Shown: positions 36,089 through 44,210, counted from the first letter of the stretch. The stretch: DNA of 64,000 nucleotides from JAKZVK01 sp965248255 (GCA_965248255.1 CBDFIW010000004.1:3038001-3102000), one strand, 5' to 3'. Made by a program: numbers and translations. Notes: generated by a model not told the origin, from the sequence alone.

Positions 36089-36918
36089 GGGCGTGTTAAC
36101 ACTAACGTAGGGTATCGAAACGTAGAGCCTCGACGATGAGGGCGAAGTGGAGGAAGGCGGGGAACATGACGTCGAGCTTGTCGAAGCGGGAGAAGATGCG
36201 GCGGAATCCCTTGAGCCGTCGGAGGAGTCTCTCGATCTCGTTGCGGCGGCGATAGAGCGCTCGGTCGTATTCCCACGGCTCCAGGCGGGTGCGCCGGGGC
36301 GGCACGACGGGAATCCATCCGAAATCCAAAGCCAGTTGGCGTGTCTGATCGTCCTCATAGGCGCCGTCCATCAGCAGCGGCAGCGGCTCGGGCAGTGGCC
36401 CCAGACCACCGAGCAAGTTCGCGGCCCTGCTGGGCGTCGTGCGCTTGGCCGGGCGAGAGAGCGAAGGTTATCGCCGTTCGAGCATTTGCGGCAACCATAT
36501 GAATCTTGGTGGTCCATCCGCCGCGGGATTTGCCGATCGCTTGCGGACCGTTTTTTTAACGCGCCCGTGCCGTCGGGATGAGCCTTCACGATGGTCGAGT
36601 CCATTGACACGGCTTCGATTCGGATGCGGGCCAGCTGCTCGCGCTGCAGTTTCTCGAAGACGGCGTCGAGCACGCCGTTCTTCGACCAGCGGTTCATGCG
36701 GGTATAAATGGTGTGCCAGTTACCGAAGCGTTTAGGCAAGCCGCGCCATTTGCAGCCCTGCTCGGCGACATACAACATGGCGTTCAAAACCGTGAGGTTC
36801 GGCAGGCTCACATTGCCGCGCTGGCGGGGCAGGACCGGCTCGATGCGGCGGTATTGCTGCTCGGTGATCTCCATACCTCCGAGTATAGCAGCTTTTGCGA
36901 CTTAGTGTTAACACGCCC
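36089..36918 (-). mobile_element. IS5-family (IS427-like) insertion sequence, copy A
   Basis: 830 bp with 17-bp perfect terminal inverted repeats GGGCGTGTTAACACTAA, flanked by TA (36087-36088 and 36919-36920), which fits IS427-group target choice. It sits immediately beside IS630 copy A. About 98% identical by eye to copy B at 39743-40573, in the same orientation. Confidence 0.92.
36102..36874 (-). pseudogene. IS5-family transposase in broken frames (copy A)
   Basis: The N-terminal frame (from ATG 36874) has ITEQQYRRIEPVLPRQRGN and the first catalytic aspartate in VSMDSTIVKAHPDG. The middle segment (NGPQAIGKSRGGWTTKIHMV) is reached only by changing frame at a run of seven As (36551-36557 on the plus strand as Ts). 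The C-terminal frame (36416 to 36102) has LLMDGAYEDDQTRQLALDF and the catalytic glutamate in RRNEIERLLRRLKGFRRIFS. A second frame change is needed near 36418. Copy B has eight As and the same second break. Confidence 0.8.
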
Positions 36919-36920
36919 TA

Positions 36921-37257
36921 GTGTAACTAGGCTCACCCTTACAGGCCGCCGGGGCTCAAGCTGGTGCGGTCACTCGCAAGGCTACGACCACCTCTGTCGA
37001 AACGCTGACCGTGGGGGGAATTCGGGGCCGAACGCTCAAGACAGCGCTGCCTTTCGCCAAACTTCGGTTCTCCCGACGCCCGAGATGGCAAGCCATGTGG
37101 CTCCTCATCTCCTCGCCGCGATCGACCGACAGACTCTAGCCCAATGTCTACTAGTGTAGACGAATTCTCGGGCCTCGTCATCCATAAGAATTCTCGTCAC
37201 ACAAACTCTCGTCCAAACGGCCCATCCGAGCGCCGGGGCCGCTGCGGCCTTCCGGTG
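36921..37257 (+). other. Spacer between IS5 copy A and cbiM; no gene seen
   Basis: Neither strand carries recognisable coding sequence, and the missing upstream half of the TolB-propeller gene is not apparent here. The left flank GTGTAACTAGG resembles the IS630 terminus (GTGTAG) and may be an old footprint. Confidence 0.45.
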
Positions 37258-37278
37258 GCACGATTTTCACAATCGTGC
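37258..37278. promoter_or_regulatory. Dyad just upstream of cbiM, candidate operator
   Basis: GCACGATT (37258-37265) and GCACGATT inverted as AATCGTGC (37271-37278) flank TTCAC. The perfect 8-bp dyad ends 23 bases before the proposed TTG start of cbiM, where a metal-responsive repressor could act. It does not match the NikR consensus or a cobalamin riboswitch box. No T-tract follows. Confidence 0.45.
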
Positions 37279-37301
37279 TAACTTGGATCGGGGCCGAATC
37301 C

Positions 37302-37949
37302 TTGCATATCCCTGACGGTTTCTTATCGGCACCCGTGTGGGCTTTCCTTGACGTGGGGGCGGTTCCGGCGGTTGGATACTACGTGCGGCGGACGCGGGAG
37401 GGCTTGGACCCCGCAAGGGTACCTTTGCTAGGCGTGCTGGGTTCATTTGTTTTCGCGGCCCAGATGATCAACTTCCCGGTCGGGGCAGGTACGTCGGGCC
37501 ACCTGGTCGGAGGGGCCTTGCTGGGCTTGACGCTAGGCCGCTATGCAGCCACGGTCGTCATGATGGCGATTCTCGTGGTCCAGGCGCTGGTCTTTCAAGA
37601 CGGTGGGGTGTTGGCGCTGGGGGCCAACGTCGTAAATATGGCGATCGTGGGAGTCTGGGCCGGTTGCCTACCGATGACGTGGTTCGGGCGGCGAGGACCT
37701 CGTGCCCGCTACTGGGCGGCGTTCTTGGGTGGCTGGCTGTCGCTGATGGCCGGTGCTACGCTGGCGGCCTTCGAACTGAGCCTGTCGGGTGTGGCGCCCG
37801 TGGGGCCGTTGGTGGCGGCGATGCTTGTCATTCACGCCTTGGCAGGGGTCGCTGAGGGGCTCATCACAGCTACGAGTCTGGCAGCCATTGGCCGCCTGAA
37901 CCCAGCCTTCGTTCAGCCCGAGGGAGCTGGGATGAGGGCACTTCGATGA
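37302..37949 (+). CDS. cbiM: Energy-coupling factor transporter substrate-specific component CbiM (cobalt/nickel)
   Basis: Membrane S-component for Co(II) or Ni(II) uptake. In this family the metal is bound by the N-terminal Met amino group and the His at position 2, so the protein should begin M-H-I-P-D-G. This decides the start: TTG 37302 gives MHIPDGFLSAPVWA, whereas the GTG at 37275 would add nine residues before it. Seven or so hydrophobic helices follow, with the conserved AAQMINFPVGAGTSGHLVGG and a C-terminal GVAEGLITATSLAAI. 216 codons. It overlaps the next gene by four bases (ATGA), heading a cbiMNQO operon. Confidence 0.9.
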   Translation: MHIPDGFLSAPVWAFLDVGAVPAVGYYVRRTREGLDPARVPLLGVLGSFVFAAQMINFPVGAGTSGHLVGGALLGLTLGRYAATVVMMAILVVQALVFQDGGVLALGANVVNMAIVGVWAGCLPMTWFGRRGPRARYWAAFLGGWLSLMAGATLAAFELSLSGVAPVGPLVAAMLVIHALAGVAEGLITATSLAAIGRLNPAFVQPEGAGMRALR

Positions 37950-38230
37950 GGAGCGTGGCGATCGTCTTCAGCACCCTGACCTTGGCGCTGGTTGTGTTGG
38001 CCGTCTTGGTAGCGTCGTCGTTGCCGGATGGGTTGGAGTCGGTCGCTGAGTTACTGGGGTTTGCCGGGCGTTCAGAGGAGAGCGGCTTCGACAGTCCGTT
38101 TGCCGATTACCAAACACGCTTCATCGGGAACTCGTGGCTCTCGGAGGTGGTCGCGGGTCTGGTGGGGATCGGGGCGATGTGGAGCTTTGCCCTTTTGTTG
38201 GGACGATCGCTGCGCCGGAGGCAGCACTGA
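37946..38230 (+). CDS. cbiN: PDGLE-domain protein (CbiN/NikN-like ECF subunit)
   Basis: 94 residues with two membrane helices (VFSTLTLALVVLAVLVASSL and EVVAGLVGIGAMWSFALLLG) and the name-giving PDGLE motif in SSLPDGLESVAELLGF. In cobalt/nickel ECF systems this small protein assists CbiM in metal loading. ATG 37946 overlaps the cbiM stop, and cbiQ starts directly after its stop, so translation is coupled. Confidence 0.85.
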   Translation: MRSVAIVFSTLTLALVVLAVLVASSLPDGLESVAELLGFAGRSEESGFDSPFADYQTRFIGNSWLSEVVAGLVGIGAMWSFALLLGRSLRRRQH

Positions 38231-38956
38231 TTGAACCACCTCACGCTTGATCGTTGGAGCTTACAAGAGAGCCCGATCCACCGGCTCGACGCACGAGTCA
38301 AGATCGTAGCCGCACTGCTGATTCTCTTCTCGCTCGCCCTGACGGCGAAGACTGCTTGGGGAGCCCATGTCACCTACTTCCTGATGCTTTCGTCGGCGGC
38401 TCTGGCGGCGAGGCTTCCGGTCCCGTCGCTGCTGTTACGCACGTTGGTTGTCTTGCCGTTTGTCGGCGGCGTCGTGGTGCTCAACCTATGGGGCGGCGAC
38501 ATCGGACGGGCCATCGAGGTTTTCTTGCGTAGCGCCCTGTCGGCCTACACGGCCTTGCTTTTGCTTGCCACGACACCGTTTGCCAGGCTACTGAGGGGGC
38601 TAGAGCTGTTCAGAGTGCCGGCGTTCTTTCTTTTGATTCTCTACTTCGTGTACCGCTATTTGTTCCTGCTCGTAGACCAGGTGCAAAACATGCGGCGTGC
38701 CAGGGAATGCCGGGCGTCCCGCGGGCGTCGGGAATCGCTCTTCCGTGCGGCCTCAGGAGCACTCGCCGTGCTGTTCGCCCGCAGCTACGCACGAGCGGAG
38801 AATGTACACCGGGCTCTGCTGGCGCGACGGTTTCAGGGTCATTTCATCTCTCTTGAAGCTCCACACCTCGACCGCCGCGACTGGGCGTTCTTGGTGGGCT
38901 GCCTGGCGCTTCTTTCGGTTGTCCATGTGACGGTGCTGTGGAGGGGCTTGGCCTAA
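38231..38956 (+). CDS. cbiQ: ECF transporter transmembrane component CbiQ
   Basis: 241-residue T-component that couples CbiO ATPase movement to CbiM. The family signature is visible: SPIHRLDARVKIVAALLILF at the N-terminus, several membrane helices, and the coupling-helix motifs near the C-terminus (MRRARECRASRGRR; ARAENVHRALLARRF). The TTG at 38231 follows the cbiN stop without a gap. Confidence 0.9.
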   Translation: MNHLTLDRWSLQESPIHRLDARVKIVAALLILFSLALTAKTAWGAHVTYFLMLSSAALAARLPVPSLLLRTLVVLPFVGGVVVLNLWGGDIGRAIEVFLRSALSAYTALLLLATTPFARLLRGLELFRVPAFFLLILYFVYRYLFLLVDQVQNMRRARECRASRGRRESLFRAASGALAVLFARSYARAENVHRALLARRFQGHFISLEAPHLDRRDWAFLVGCLALLSVVHVTVLWRGLA

Positions 38957-38957
38957 G

Positions 38958-39701
38958 ATGGCGGATCGAGCAACCGATCATCCGATCATCCGCGTTGAGG
39001 ATCTTCACTACTGTTACCCGGATGGCACTGTGGCGCTGCAGGGTGTCAGCTTCAGACTTCTCGCTGGGGAGACCGTCGCTGTTCTGGGAGCGAACGGTTC
39101 GGGCAAAACCACTTTCCTTCTGCATCTGGTCGGCCTGCTGCAAGGCGAAGGTGAAGTCGTGATCTGCGGGAAAGCCTTGCACAAAAAAACCTTGGGGTTC
39201 GCAAGGCAGAAGATTGGGGTGCTGTTTCAGGACTCCGAAGATCAGCTTTTCATGCCCACCGTGGCGGAAGACGTGGCCTTCGGGCCCCTCAACATGGGAT
39301 TGGAGCCGGGCGTCGTGCGTCGCCGCGTCGAGGAATGTCTGTCGCTGGTAGGGATGGAGGCTGCCGCCGCTCGTCCCCCCTACCACCTAAGCGCGGGGGA
39401 GAAGCGGCGCGTGGCGCTGGCTGGCGTGCTGGCTATGGATCCGGAGATTATCGTCCTCGATGAGCCCGCGACCTTCCTTGACCCACCGGGGCGGGCATCA
39501 CTGATCGAGATCCTTCTGGGGCTGCCGCAGGCGAAGATGATCGTCACCCACGACCTGGATCTCGCGAGGCGTCTGGCGACTCGAGCGGTCTTCTTCGCGA
39601 AGGGTCGAATTGCCATGGACGGGCCGCTGGAAGAAGTCGTCGGGCGTTTCGGGTGGGACACGGCGGCTCCGCGAAACCGAGCAGAGCGCGTCGCTTCCTA
39701 G
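38958..39701 (+). CDS. cbiO: ECF transporter ATP-binding protein CbiO
   Basis: 247-residue ABC ATPase energising the CbiMNQ complex. Walker A GANGSGKTT, Q-loop VLFQDSEDQLF (the D-x-E-D-Q-L-F form is typical of CbiO), signature LSAGEKRRVALAGVLAMDP, Walker B IIVLDEPA and the switch histidine in VTHDLDLA. The signature LSAGEKRR is the usual ECF variant. It starts one base after the cbiQ stop and ends the operon, 41 bp before IS5 copy B. Confidence 0.93.
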   Translation: MADRATDHPIIRVEDLHYCYPDGTVALQGVSFRLLAGETVAVLGANGSGKTTFLLHLVGLLQGEGEVVICGKALHKKTLGFARQKIGVLFQDSEDQLFMPTVAEDVAFGPLNMGLEPGVVRRRVEECLSLVGMEAAAARPPYHLSAGEKRRVALAGVLAMDPEIIVLDEPATFLDPPGRASLIEILLGLPQAKMIVTHDLDLARRLATRAVFFAKGRIAMDGPLEEVVGRFGWDTAAPRNRAERVAS

Positions 39702-39742
39702 CCCCTTGGCCGTAGGGGCCAACCGCCACAGCGTGCGCCCTA

Positions 39743-40573
39743 GGGCGTGTTAACGCTAACGTAGGGTATCGAAACGTAGAGCCTCGACGATGAGGGCGAA
39801 GTGGAGGAAGGCGAGGAACATGACGTCGAGCTTGTCGAAGCGGGAGAAGATGCGGCGGAATCCCTTGAGCCGTCGGAAGAGTCTCTCGATCTCGTTGCGG
39901 CGGCGATAGAGCGCTCGGTCGTATTCCCACGGCTCCAGGCGGGTGCGCCGAGGCGGCACGACGGGAATCCATCCGAAATCCAAAGCCAGTTGGCGTGTCT
40001 GATCGTCCTCATGGGCGCCGTCCATCAGCAGCGGCAGCGGCTCGGGCAGTGGCCCCAGACCACCGAGCAAGTTCGCGGCCCTGCTGGGCGTCGTGCGCTT
40101 GGCCGGGCGAGAGAGCGAAGGTTATCGCCGTTCGAGCATTTGCGGCAACCATATGAATCTTGGTGGTCCATCCGCCGCGGGATTTGCCGATCGCTTGCGG
40201 ACCGTTTTTTTTAACGCGCCCGTGCCGTCGGGATGAACCTTCACGATGGTCGAGTCCATTGACACGGCTTCGATTCGGATGCGGACCAGCTGCTCGCGCT
40301 GCAGTTTCTCGAAGACGGCGTCGAGCACGCCGTTCTTCGACCAGCGGTTCATGCGGGTATAAATGGTGTGCCAGTTACCGAAGCGTTTAGGCAAGCCGCG
40401 CCATTTGCAGCCCTGCTCGGCGACATACAACATGGCGTTCAAAACCGTGAGGTTCGGCAGGCTCACATTGCCGCGCTGGCGGGGCAGGACCGGCTCGATG
40501 CGGCGGTATTGCTGCTCGGTGATCTCCATACCTCCGAGTATAGCAGCTTTTGCGACTTAGTGTTAACACGCCC
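39743..40573 (-). mobile_element. IS5-family (IS427-like) insertion sequence, copy B
   Basis: 831 bp flanked by TA (39741-39742 and 40574-40575). Terminal repeats GGGCGTGTTAACGCTAA (left, one mismatch) and GGGCGTGTTAACACTAA (right). Same orientation as copy A; together they bracket cbiMNQO. Confidence 0.92.
39756..40529 (-). pseudogene. IS5-family transposase in split frames (copy B)
   Basis: Same organisation as copy A. From ATG 40529 the first frame runs through VSMDSTIVKVHPDG to a run of eight As; a minus-1 slip on A-AAA-AAA would continue as KKNGPQAIGKSRGG. The last third lies in a third frame (40070 to 39756, LLMDGAHEDDQTRQLALDF ... RRNEIERLFRRLKG). The second change near 40072 is shared with copy A, so both copies probably depend on another transposase source. 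Confidence 0.8.
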
Positions 40574-40816
40574 TAGTCTGGAAGGGCATAGCGTGCTCTG
40601 CCCGGGTTCCTTCAGCCGTTTCCGACGTAGCGGCCTCCGCCAGTCACAGAAATTTAAAATTTTCATCTTACTCATTCTACGATACTTACCCTACCAGGCG
40701 GGCCTCGAACGCACCAACCTTACCGTACCCTGGAATTGGAGACTGCCGGTCCACAGACCGGTTCAACCGCTGAACGGATCTATTGCTTGACGCTCCGACT
40801 AGAAAGGGGAAATATC

Positions 40817-41275
40817 ATGGCCACGAACAGACAGGTTAAGGCGAACCGTAACAACGCCAAGACATCCACAGGACGACCGACCGAGGAAGGCAAGAAACGT
40901 GTCGGGAACAAAGCCCTCAGGCACGCGCGGCTGGCCCGCGACGCCGTGACGGCCGACGAGGACCCGGCCGACTTCGACCGCCAGCTCTGTGCCCTCGAGG
41001 ACGAGATCCGACCAAGGAACGTTCTCGAATTCGAGCTGGTCCGTCAGATGGCCACTGCTCTATGGCGCCGCCGCCGCCTGTTCCGTTTCACAGCTGCATG
41101 CCGAAACAGCGACACCATGCCGAACCGCACGCAGGTCCTCGCCGACCTCGCCCGCTGCGACGGTTACGCCCGCCGCGACCGCCGCCGAGCCATGAAGATG
41201 CTCGTCGAACTCCGGAACCTCGAGCGTCAGGGCATGGGCCTCTGCCGACCCCAAACACGAGCGCAAAACCGTTGA
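40817..41275 (+). CDS. Conserved hypothetical protein of the N-A-K-x-S-T-G-x-x-T-x-E-G-K type
   Basis: 152 residues; the start ATG 40817 has GGGGA at good spacing. The N-terminal signature NRNNAKTSTGRPTEEGKKRV and the following KALRHARLARDAV, DPADFDRQLCALEDEI and VRQMATALWRRRRL match a family found in many copies in Acidobacteriota and Planctomycetota, function unknown. It is soluble, basic, arginine-rich and probably helical. The neighbouring IS element and GC-rich hairpin upstream fit an accessory location. I do not assign a role. Confidence 0.6.
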   Translation: MATNRQVKANRNNAKTSTGRPTEEGKKRVGNKALRHARLARDAVTADEDPADFDRQLCALEDEIRPRNVLEFELVRQMATALWRRRRLFRFTAACRNSDTMPNRTQVLADLARCDGYARRDRRRAMKMLVELRNLERQGMGLCRPQTRAQNR

Positions 41276-41310
41276 GTGGTCATCTTAGGATCTCTTGAGG
41301 TGGATTCGTT

Positions 41311-41466
41311 CTAGTAGTCGTTCGGCAAGCCGGTGATCACGTCGTTTCCCGGCCCAACGTACTTGTAGTCGCCGTCCATTCCCCCGTGGCTCGCCAGATA
41401 GAGTGACAACGCCAACAGGAACAGCGCGCTGTGTGCGATTACGAATACGTTTCTCAGATGTGTCAC
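41311..41466 (-). CDS. Possible small single-span membrane protein
   Basis: 51 codons from GTG 41466. It contains one hydrophobic stretch (NVFVIAHSALFLLALSLYLA) and a polar tail (DGDYKYVGPGNDVITGLPND). It lies downstream of prfA on the same strand. No family is recognised and the ribosome site is weak. A longer in-frame start exists at 41529. Confidence 0.3.
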   Translation of the reverse strand: MTHLRNVFVIAHSALFLLALSLYLASHGGMDGDYKYVGPGNDVITGLPNDY

Positions 41467-41553
41467 TTCGTGGGGAACCCCCCTGGGTGAGTGGTTCGGA
41501 TACACCTTTGCGGCCGACCGTCGTAGCAAAACCGCACGGTGGGCGTGTTCACC

Positions 41554-42633
41554 TCACGCGGCGTCTTGTTGGCCCTTGAGGCGTTCGGCCTCGTAGTAGG
41601 CGGTGAGGGCGTCGACCAGCGGATCGAGGCGGCCTTCGGTAATGAGGTCGAGCTGGTGGAGGGTCAACCCGATGCGGTGGTCGGTGACACGGTTTTGGGG
41701 GAAGTTGTAGGTGCGGATCTTCTCGCTGCGGTCGCCGCTGCGCACCATGCCACGGCGCTCGGCGGCCTGTTGGGCCTGCTGCTTTTCGCGCTCGATCTCG
41801 TAGAGCCGCGAGCGCAACACCTGCATAGCCTTGTTCTTGTTCTTGATTTGGGACTTCTCGTCCTGGCAGGTTACAACCAGGTCGGTGGGCAGGTGGGTGA
41901 TTCGTACGGCCGAGTAGGTTGTGTTGACCGACTGTCCGCCTGGTCCTGAAGAGCAGTAGGTGTCGATACGCAAGTCTTTGGCGTCGATGTTCACCTCAAC
42001 GTCGTCGACCTGGGGCATCACCGCTACGGTCACGGCCGAGGTGTGGATCCGTCCCTGGGTTTCGGTCTGCGGCACGCGCTGCACACGGTGGACGCCGCTC
42101 TCGTATTTCATCTTGGAGTAGACGCGCTTGCCGGTCACCAGGGCGATGACTTCCTTGAGGCCGCCGACGCCGGTCTCGTTCGAGGAGATGATCTCGACCT
42201 TCCAGCGCTGCGACTCGGCGAAGCGTGTGTACATACGGAAGATCTCGGCGGCAAAGAGCGTCGCCTCGTCGCCTCCGGTGCCGGCCCGGACCTCGAGCAC
42301 GATGCCTTTCTCGTCGTTAGGGTCTTTGGGCAGCAGCAGACTCTTGATCTCGGCCTCCGCGTCCGCGACGCGCTCTTCCAAACCGACCAGCTCGTCACGT
42401 GCCAGCTCGGCCATCTCGGCATCGGCCTCCCCGACCATCGGGCGGGTAGACTCGATCTCTGACTGAAGCGACTTCCAGAGCTGGAACTTATCGACCACCT
42501 CGGAGATGTCCGAATGCGACTTGGCGATCTTGCGGTAGGCGGTCGGGTCCTGCACGACGGCCGGGTCGGCCATCTGCTCGGACAGCTCGGTGTGGCGAGC
42601 TTCCAACTCTTCGAGTTTCTTGAGCCCTTGCAT
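41554..42633 (-). CDS. prfA: Peptide chain release factor 1
   Basis: 359 residues, normal length. Terminates translation at UAA/UAG. The PCRF domain occupies the N-terminal half (DEATLFAAEIFRMYTRFAES). The peptidyl-hydrolysis GGQ motif is in SSGPGGQSVNTTYSAVRITH. The stop-recognition segment (GVHRVQRVPQTETQGRIHTS) and the C-terminal helix QNRVTDHRIGLTLHQLDLI are typical of RF1. It lies 27 bp downstream of the DUF1385 gene, a frequent neighbour, so the two are probably co-transcribed. Confidence 0.96.
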   Translation of the reverse strand: MQGLKKLEELEARHTELSEQMADPAVVQDPTAYRKIAKSHSDISEVVDKFQLWKSLQSEIESTRPMVGEADAEMAELARDELVGLEERVADAEAEIKSLLLPKDPNDEKGIVLEVRAGTGGDEATLFAAEIFRMYTRFAESQRWKVEIISSNETGVGGLKEVIALVTGKRVYSKMKYESGVHRVQRVPQTETQGRIHTSAVTVAVMPQVDDVEVNIDAKDLRIDTYCSSGPGGQSVNTTYSAVRITHLPTDLVVTCQDEKSQIKNKNKAMQVLRSRLYEIEREKQQAQQAAERRGMVRSGDRSEKIRTYNFPQNRVTDHRIGLTLHQLDLITEGRLDPLVDALTAYYEAERLKGQQDAA

Positions 42634-42660
42634 GGGGTTGAGGCCTTTGCCCCAGGGTAG

Positions 42661-43677
42661 TTACGCGACGATCAAGTCGCCGCCCTGCTCCTTTTCGAGC
42701 GCCATGGCGCCCTCCAGGGCGCGAATCGAAATTTCGACTTGGTCGTTGGAAGGATTCTTCGTGGTGATGCGCTGCAACCACAGTCCGGGTGCGACCATCC
42801 AGGCCAGCACGCTGCGACTGCGGCGGGACGCGAAGCGGATCACCTCGTAACTCAGTCCGGCAATGACCGGCAGCAACACGACTCGCGACAGCATCCTCAT
42901 CGCGAAGCTCTCGACCGGAACGAGCGAGTAGACCACGATGCTGACGATCATGACGACCATCAGGAAACTGGTGCCGCAGCGGGGGTGGAAGGTGGTGAAC
43001 GACTGCGCGCGGCTGACCTCCACCGGTTCACCTGACTCGTAGTTGAAGACTACCTTGTGCTCGGCCCCGTGGTACTGGAAGACGCGGCGGATGTCTTTCA
43101 TGCGCGACACCAGCGTCAAGAAAGCCAGAAAAATCGCCAGGCGGATGATGCCGTCCACCAAACTGAAGCCAAAGTTGCCTTCCAGCGCGCCCGTGCTCTT
43201 TTGCAACTCGGTTGTCAGTACGAGCGGCACGAACTTGTAGAGGAAGATGAAAAAGCCGACCGAGAAGGCAATGTTCAATGCCATCATCCAGCCGGGGATC
43301 TCGGAACCCTTCCCGTCCGGTTTCTTCTCCTGGTTGCCGGCGGATTCCTCCTCTTCTTCGACGGCCTGGGCGGCGGAGAATTGTAGCGCCCGGAACCCGA
43401 TCTTGAGCGCCTGGCCGATGGTCGCCAGTCCGCGGATACCGAACCAGCCGTACGCCTTCCGTCTTTCCGAGGGCCGGCTGATGGGCGATTCCTGGGTCGT
43501 GACTGTCCCGTCGGGACGCCGGACCGCCGTGCAGTAGCTGTGCGGTGCGCGCATCATCACGCCCTCGATCACCGCTTGGCCGCCGATCAGGGGGTCGTCG
43601 CCGCTTTCCAGCAGCGGCATGAGCTGGATGTGCGTAGCGACACGACAGAACTGGAGGAATCGATTGCGTAGAGTCAT
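42661..43677 (-). CDS. DUF1385 family membrane protein
   Basis: 338 residues. DUF1385 proteins are commonly found next to prfA/prmC, and their function is not established. Signature parts: GGQAVIEGVMMRAPHSYCTA near the N-terminus, FQYHGAEHKVVFNYESGEPV and TFHPRCGTSFLMVVMIVSIV. About five membrane helices are evident, with an acidic linker (AVEEEEESAGN) between the first soluble part and the helices. An in-frame ATG at 43620 (MPLLESGDDPLIGGQAV) is an alternative start closer to the conserved region. Confidence 0.9.
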   Translation of the reverse strand: MTLRNRFLQFCRVATHIQLMPLLESGDDPLIGGQAVIEGVMMRAPHSYCTAVRRPDGTVTTQESPISRPSERRKAYGWFGIRGLATIGQALKIGFRALQFSAAQAVEEEEESAGNQEKKPDGKGSEIPGWMMALNIAFSVGFFIFLYKFVPLVLTTELQKSTGALEGNFGFSLVDGIIRLAIFLAFLTLVSRMKDIRRVFQYHGAEHKVVFNYESGEPVEVSRAQSFTTFHPRCGTSFLMVVMIVSIVVYSLVPVESFAMRMLSRVVLLPVIAGLSYEVIRFASRRSRSVLAWMVAPGLWLQRITTKNPSNDQVEISIRALEGAMALEKEQGGDLIVA

Positions 43678-43786
43678 TTCGTTACCGTGCGGAAGCCTTC
43701 GGATCGTGAAGTATATGACCGGCGGCAGAGTGGCGGGAGCATCACACCATGCCCTCCGTACCGGCGAAGCGTTTGAATCCTCATTT

Positions 43787-43797
43787 TACGATAGAAT
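43787..43797 (+). promoter_or_regulatory. Overlapping minus-10-like boxes before the 122-residue gene
   Basis: TACGAT (43787-43792) and TAGAAT (43792-43797) end 11 and 6 bases before the ATG at 43804, which lacks a ribosome site. This suggests a very short or absent leader. Confidence 0.3.
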
Positions 43798-43803
43798 GAC
43801 GGC

Positions 43804-44172
43804 ATGTTTCGGCGGCTGTGGCATGCGATCCGCCCCGCGATCTTGTGGAGCTACCGGCGCGGCTCGTGGCCGTACGATGTGATTGTTATCGTCATTCTGG
43901 CATTTATCTTCTTGACGCCGAGAAGCTTCTTCAATGACCAGCCGCGGCTGCCGAGCGTTCGCGAAGTCGGGACGATGACGGACGACCAAGGCGCCATGGT
44001 GTTTCTCATCGAAGCTTTCGAGTTGGACGGGACTTCCGAATCGGATCAGTCGACAAAACTGCAAGAGCTGTTGCGGCGGCGCACGGGAGAGGATCTACAG
44101 GTGATCGAGGCCCGGCCTACAACCGATGAGTCTGGCACCGTCACGGCTTATCTGGTGTACGCCCGTCCGTAA
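43804..44172 (+). CDS. Membrane-anchored hypothetical protein upstream of a LolA-like gene
   Basis: 122 residues: a basic N-terminus (RRLWHAIRPAILWSYRRGSW), one membrane helix (YDVIVIVILAFIFLTP), then a soluble domain of about 75 residues (GAMVFLIEAFELDG; LLRRRTGEDLQVIEARPT). The soluble part probably faces the periplasm. No family name is known to me. It lies 80 bp upstream of the LolA-like gene on the same strand, so an envelope role is plausible but unproven. Confidence 0.6.
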   Translation: MFRRLWHAIRPAILWSYRRGSWPYDVIVIVILAFIFLTPRSFFNDQPRLPSVREVGTMTDDQGAMVFLIEAFELDGTSESDQSTKLQELLRRRTGEDLQVIEARPTTDESGTVTAYLVYARP

Positions 44173-44182
44173 GTTGAACCGT

Positions 44183-44210
44183 CCCAAAACCCAAAACCCA
44201 AAACCCGAAA
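44183..44210 (+). repeat. Heptanucleotide tandem repeat CCCAAAA
   Basis: Three units of CCCAAAA followed by CCCGAAA (44183-44210), between the stop of the 122-residue gene and the LolA-like start. Copy-number change here could alter the spacing of upstream signals, but no phase-variable gene type is adjacent. Confidence 0.75.

Noticed and set aside
36939..37181. Minus-strand ORF as the missing upstream half of the TolB-propeller/kinase gene
   Set aside because: No kinase or propeller motif, and the frame that would join the propeller contains a stop about 25 codons upstream.
37190..37301. Cobalamin or NiCo riboswitch before cbiM
   Set aside because: No B12-box and none of the NiCo junction motifs; only a single dyad is present.
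40690..40790. tRNA-like text (GTTCGAGG and a loop with GTG) on the minus strand upstream of 40817
   Set aside because: The putative anticodon stem-loop CCGGT-CTGTGG-ACCGG has a six-base loop, and no acceptor or T-stem of the right length forms. It is just a short hairpin.
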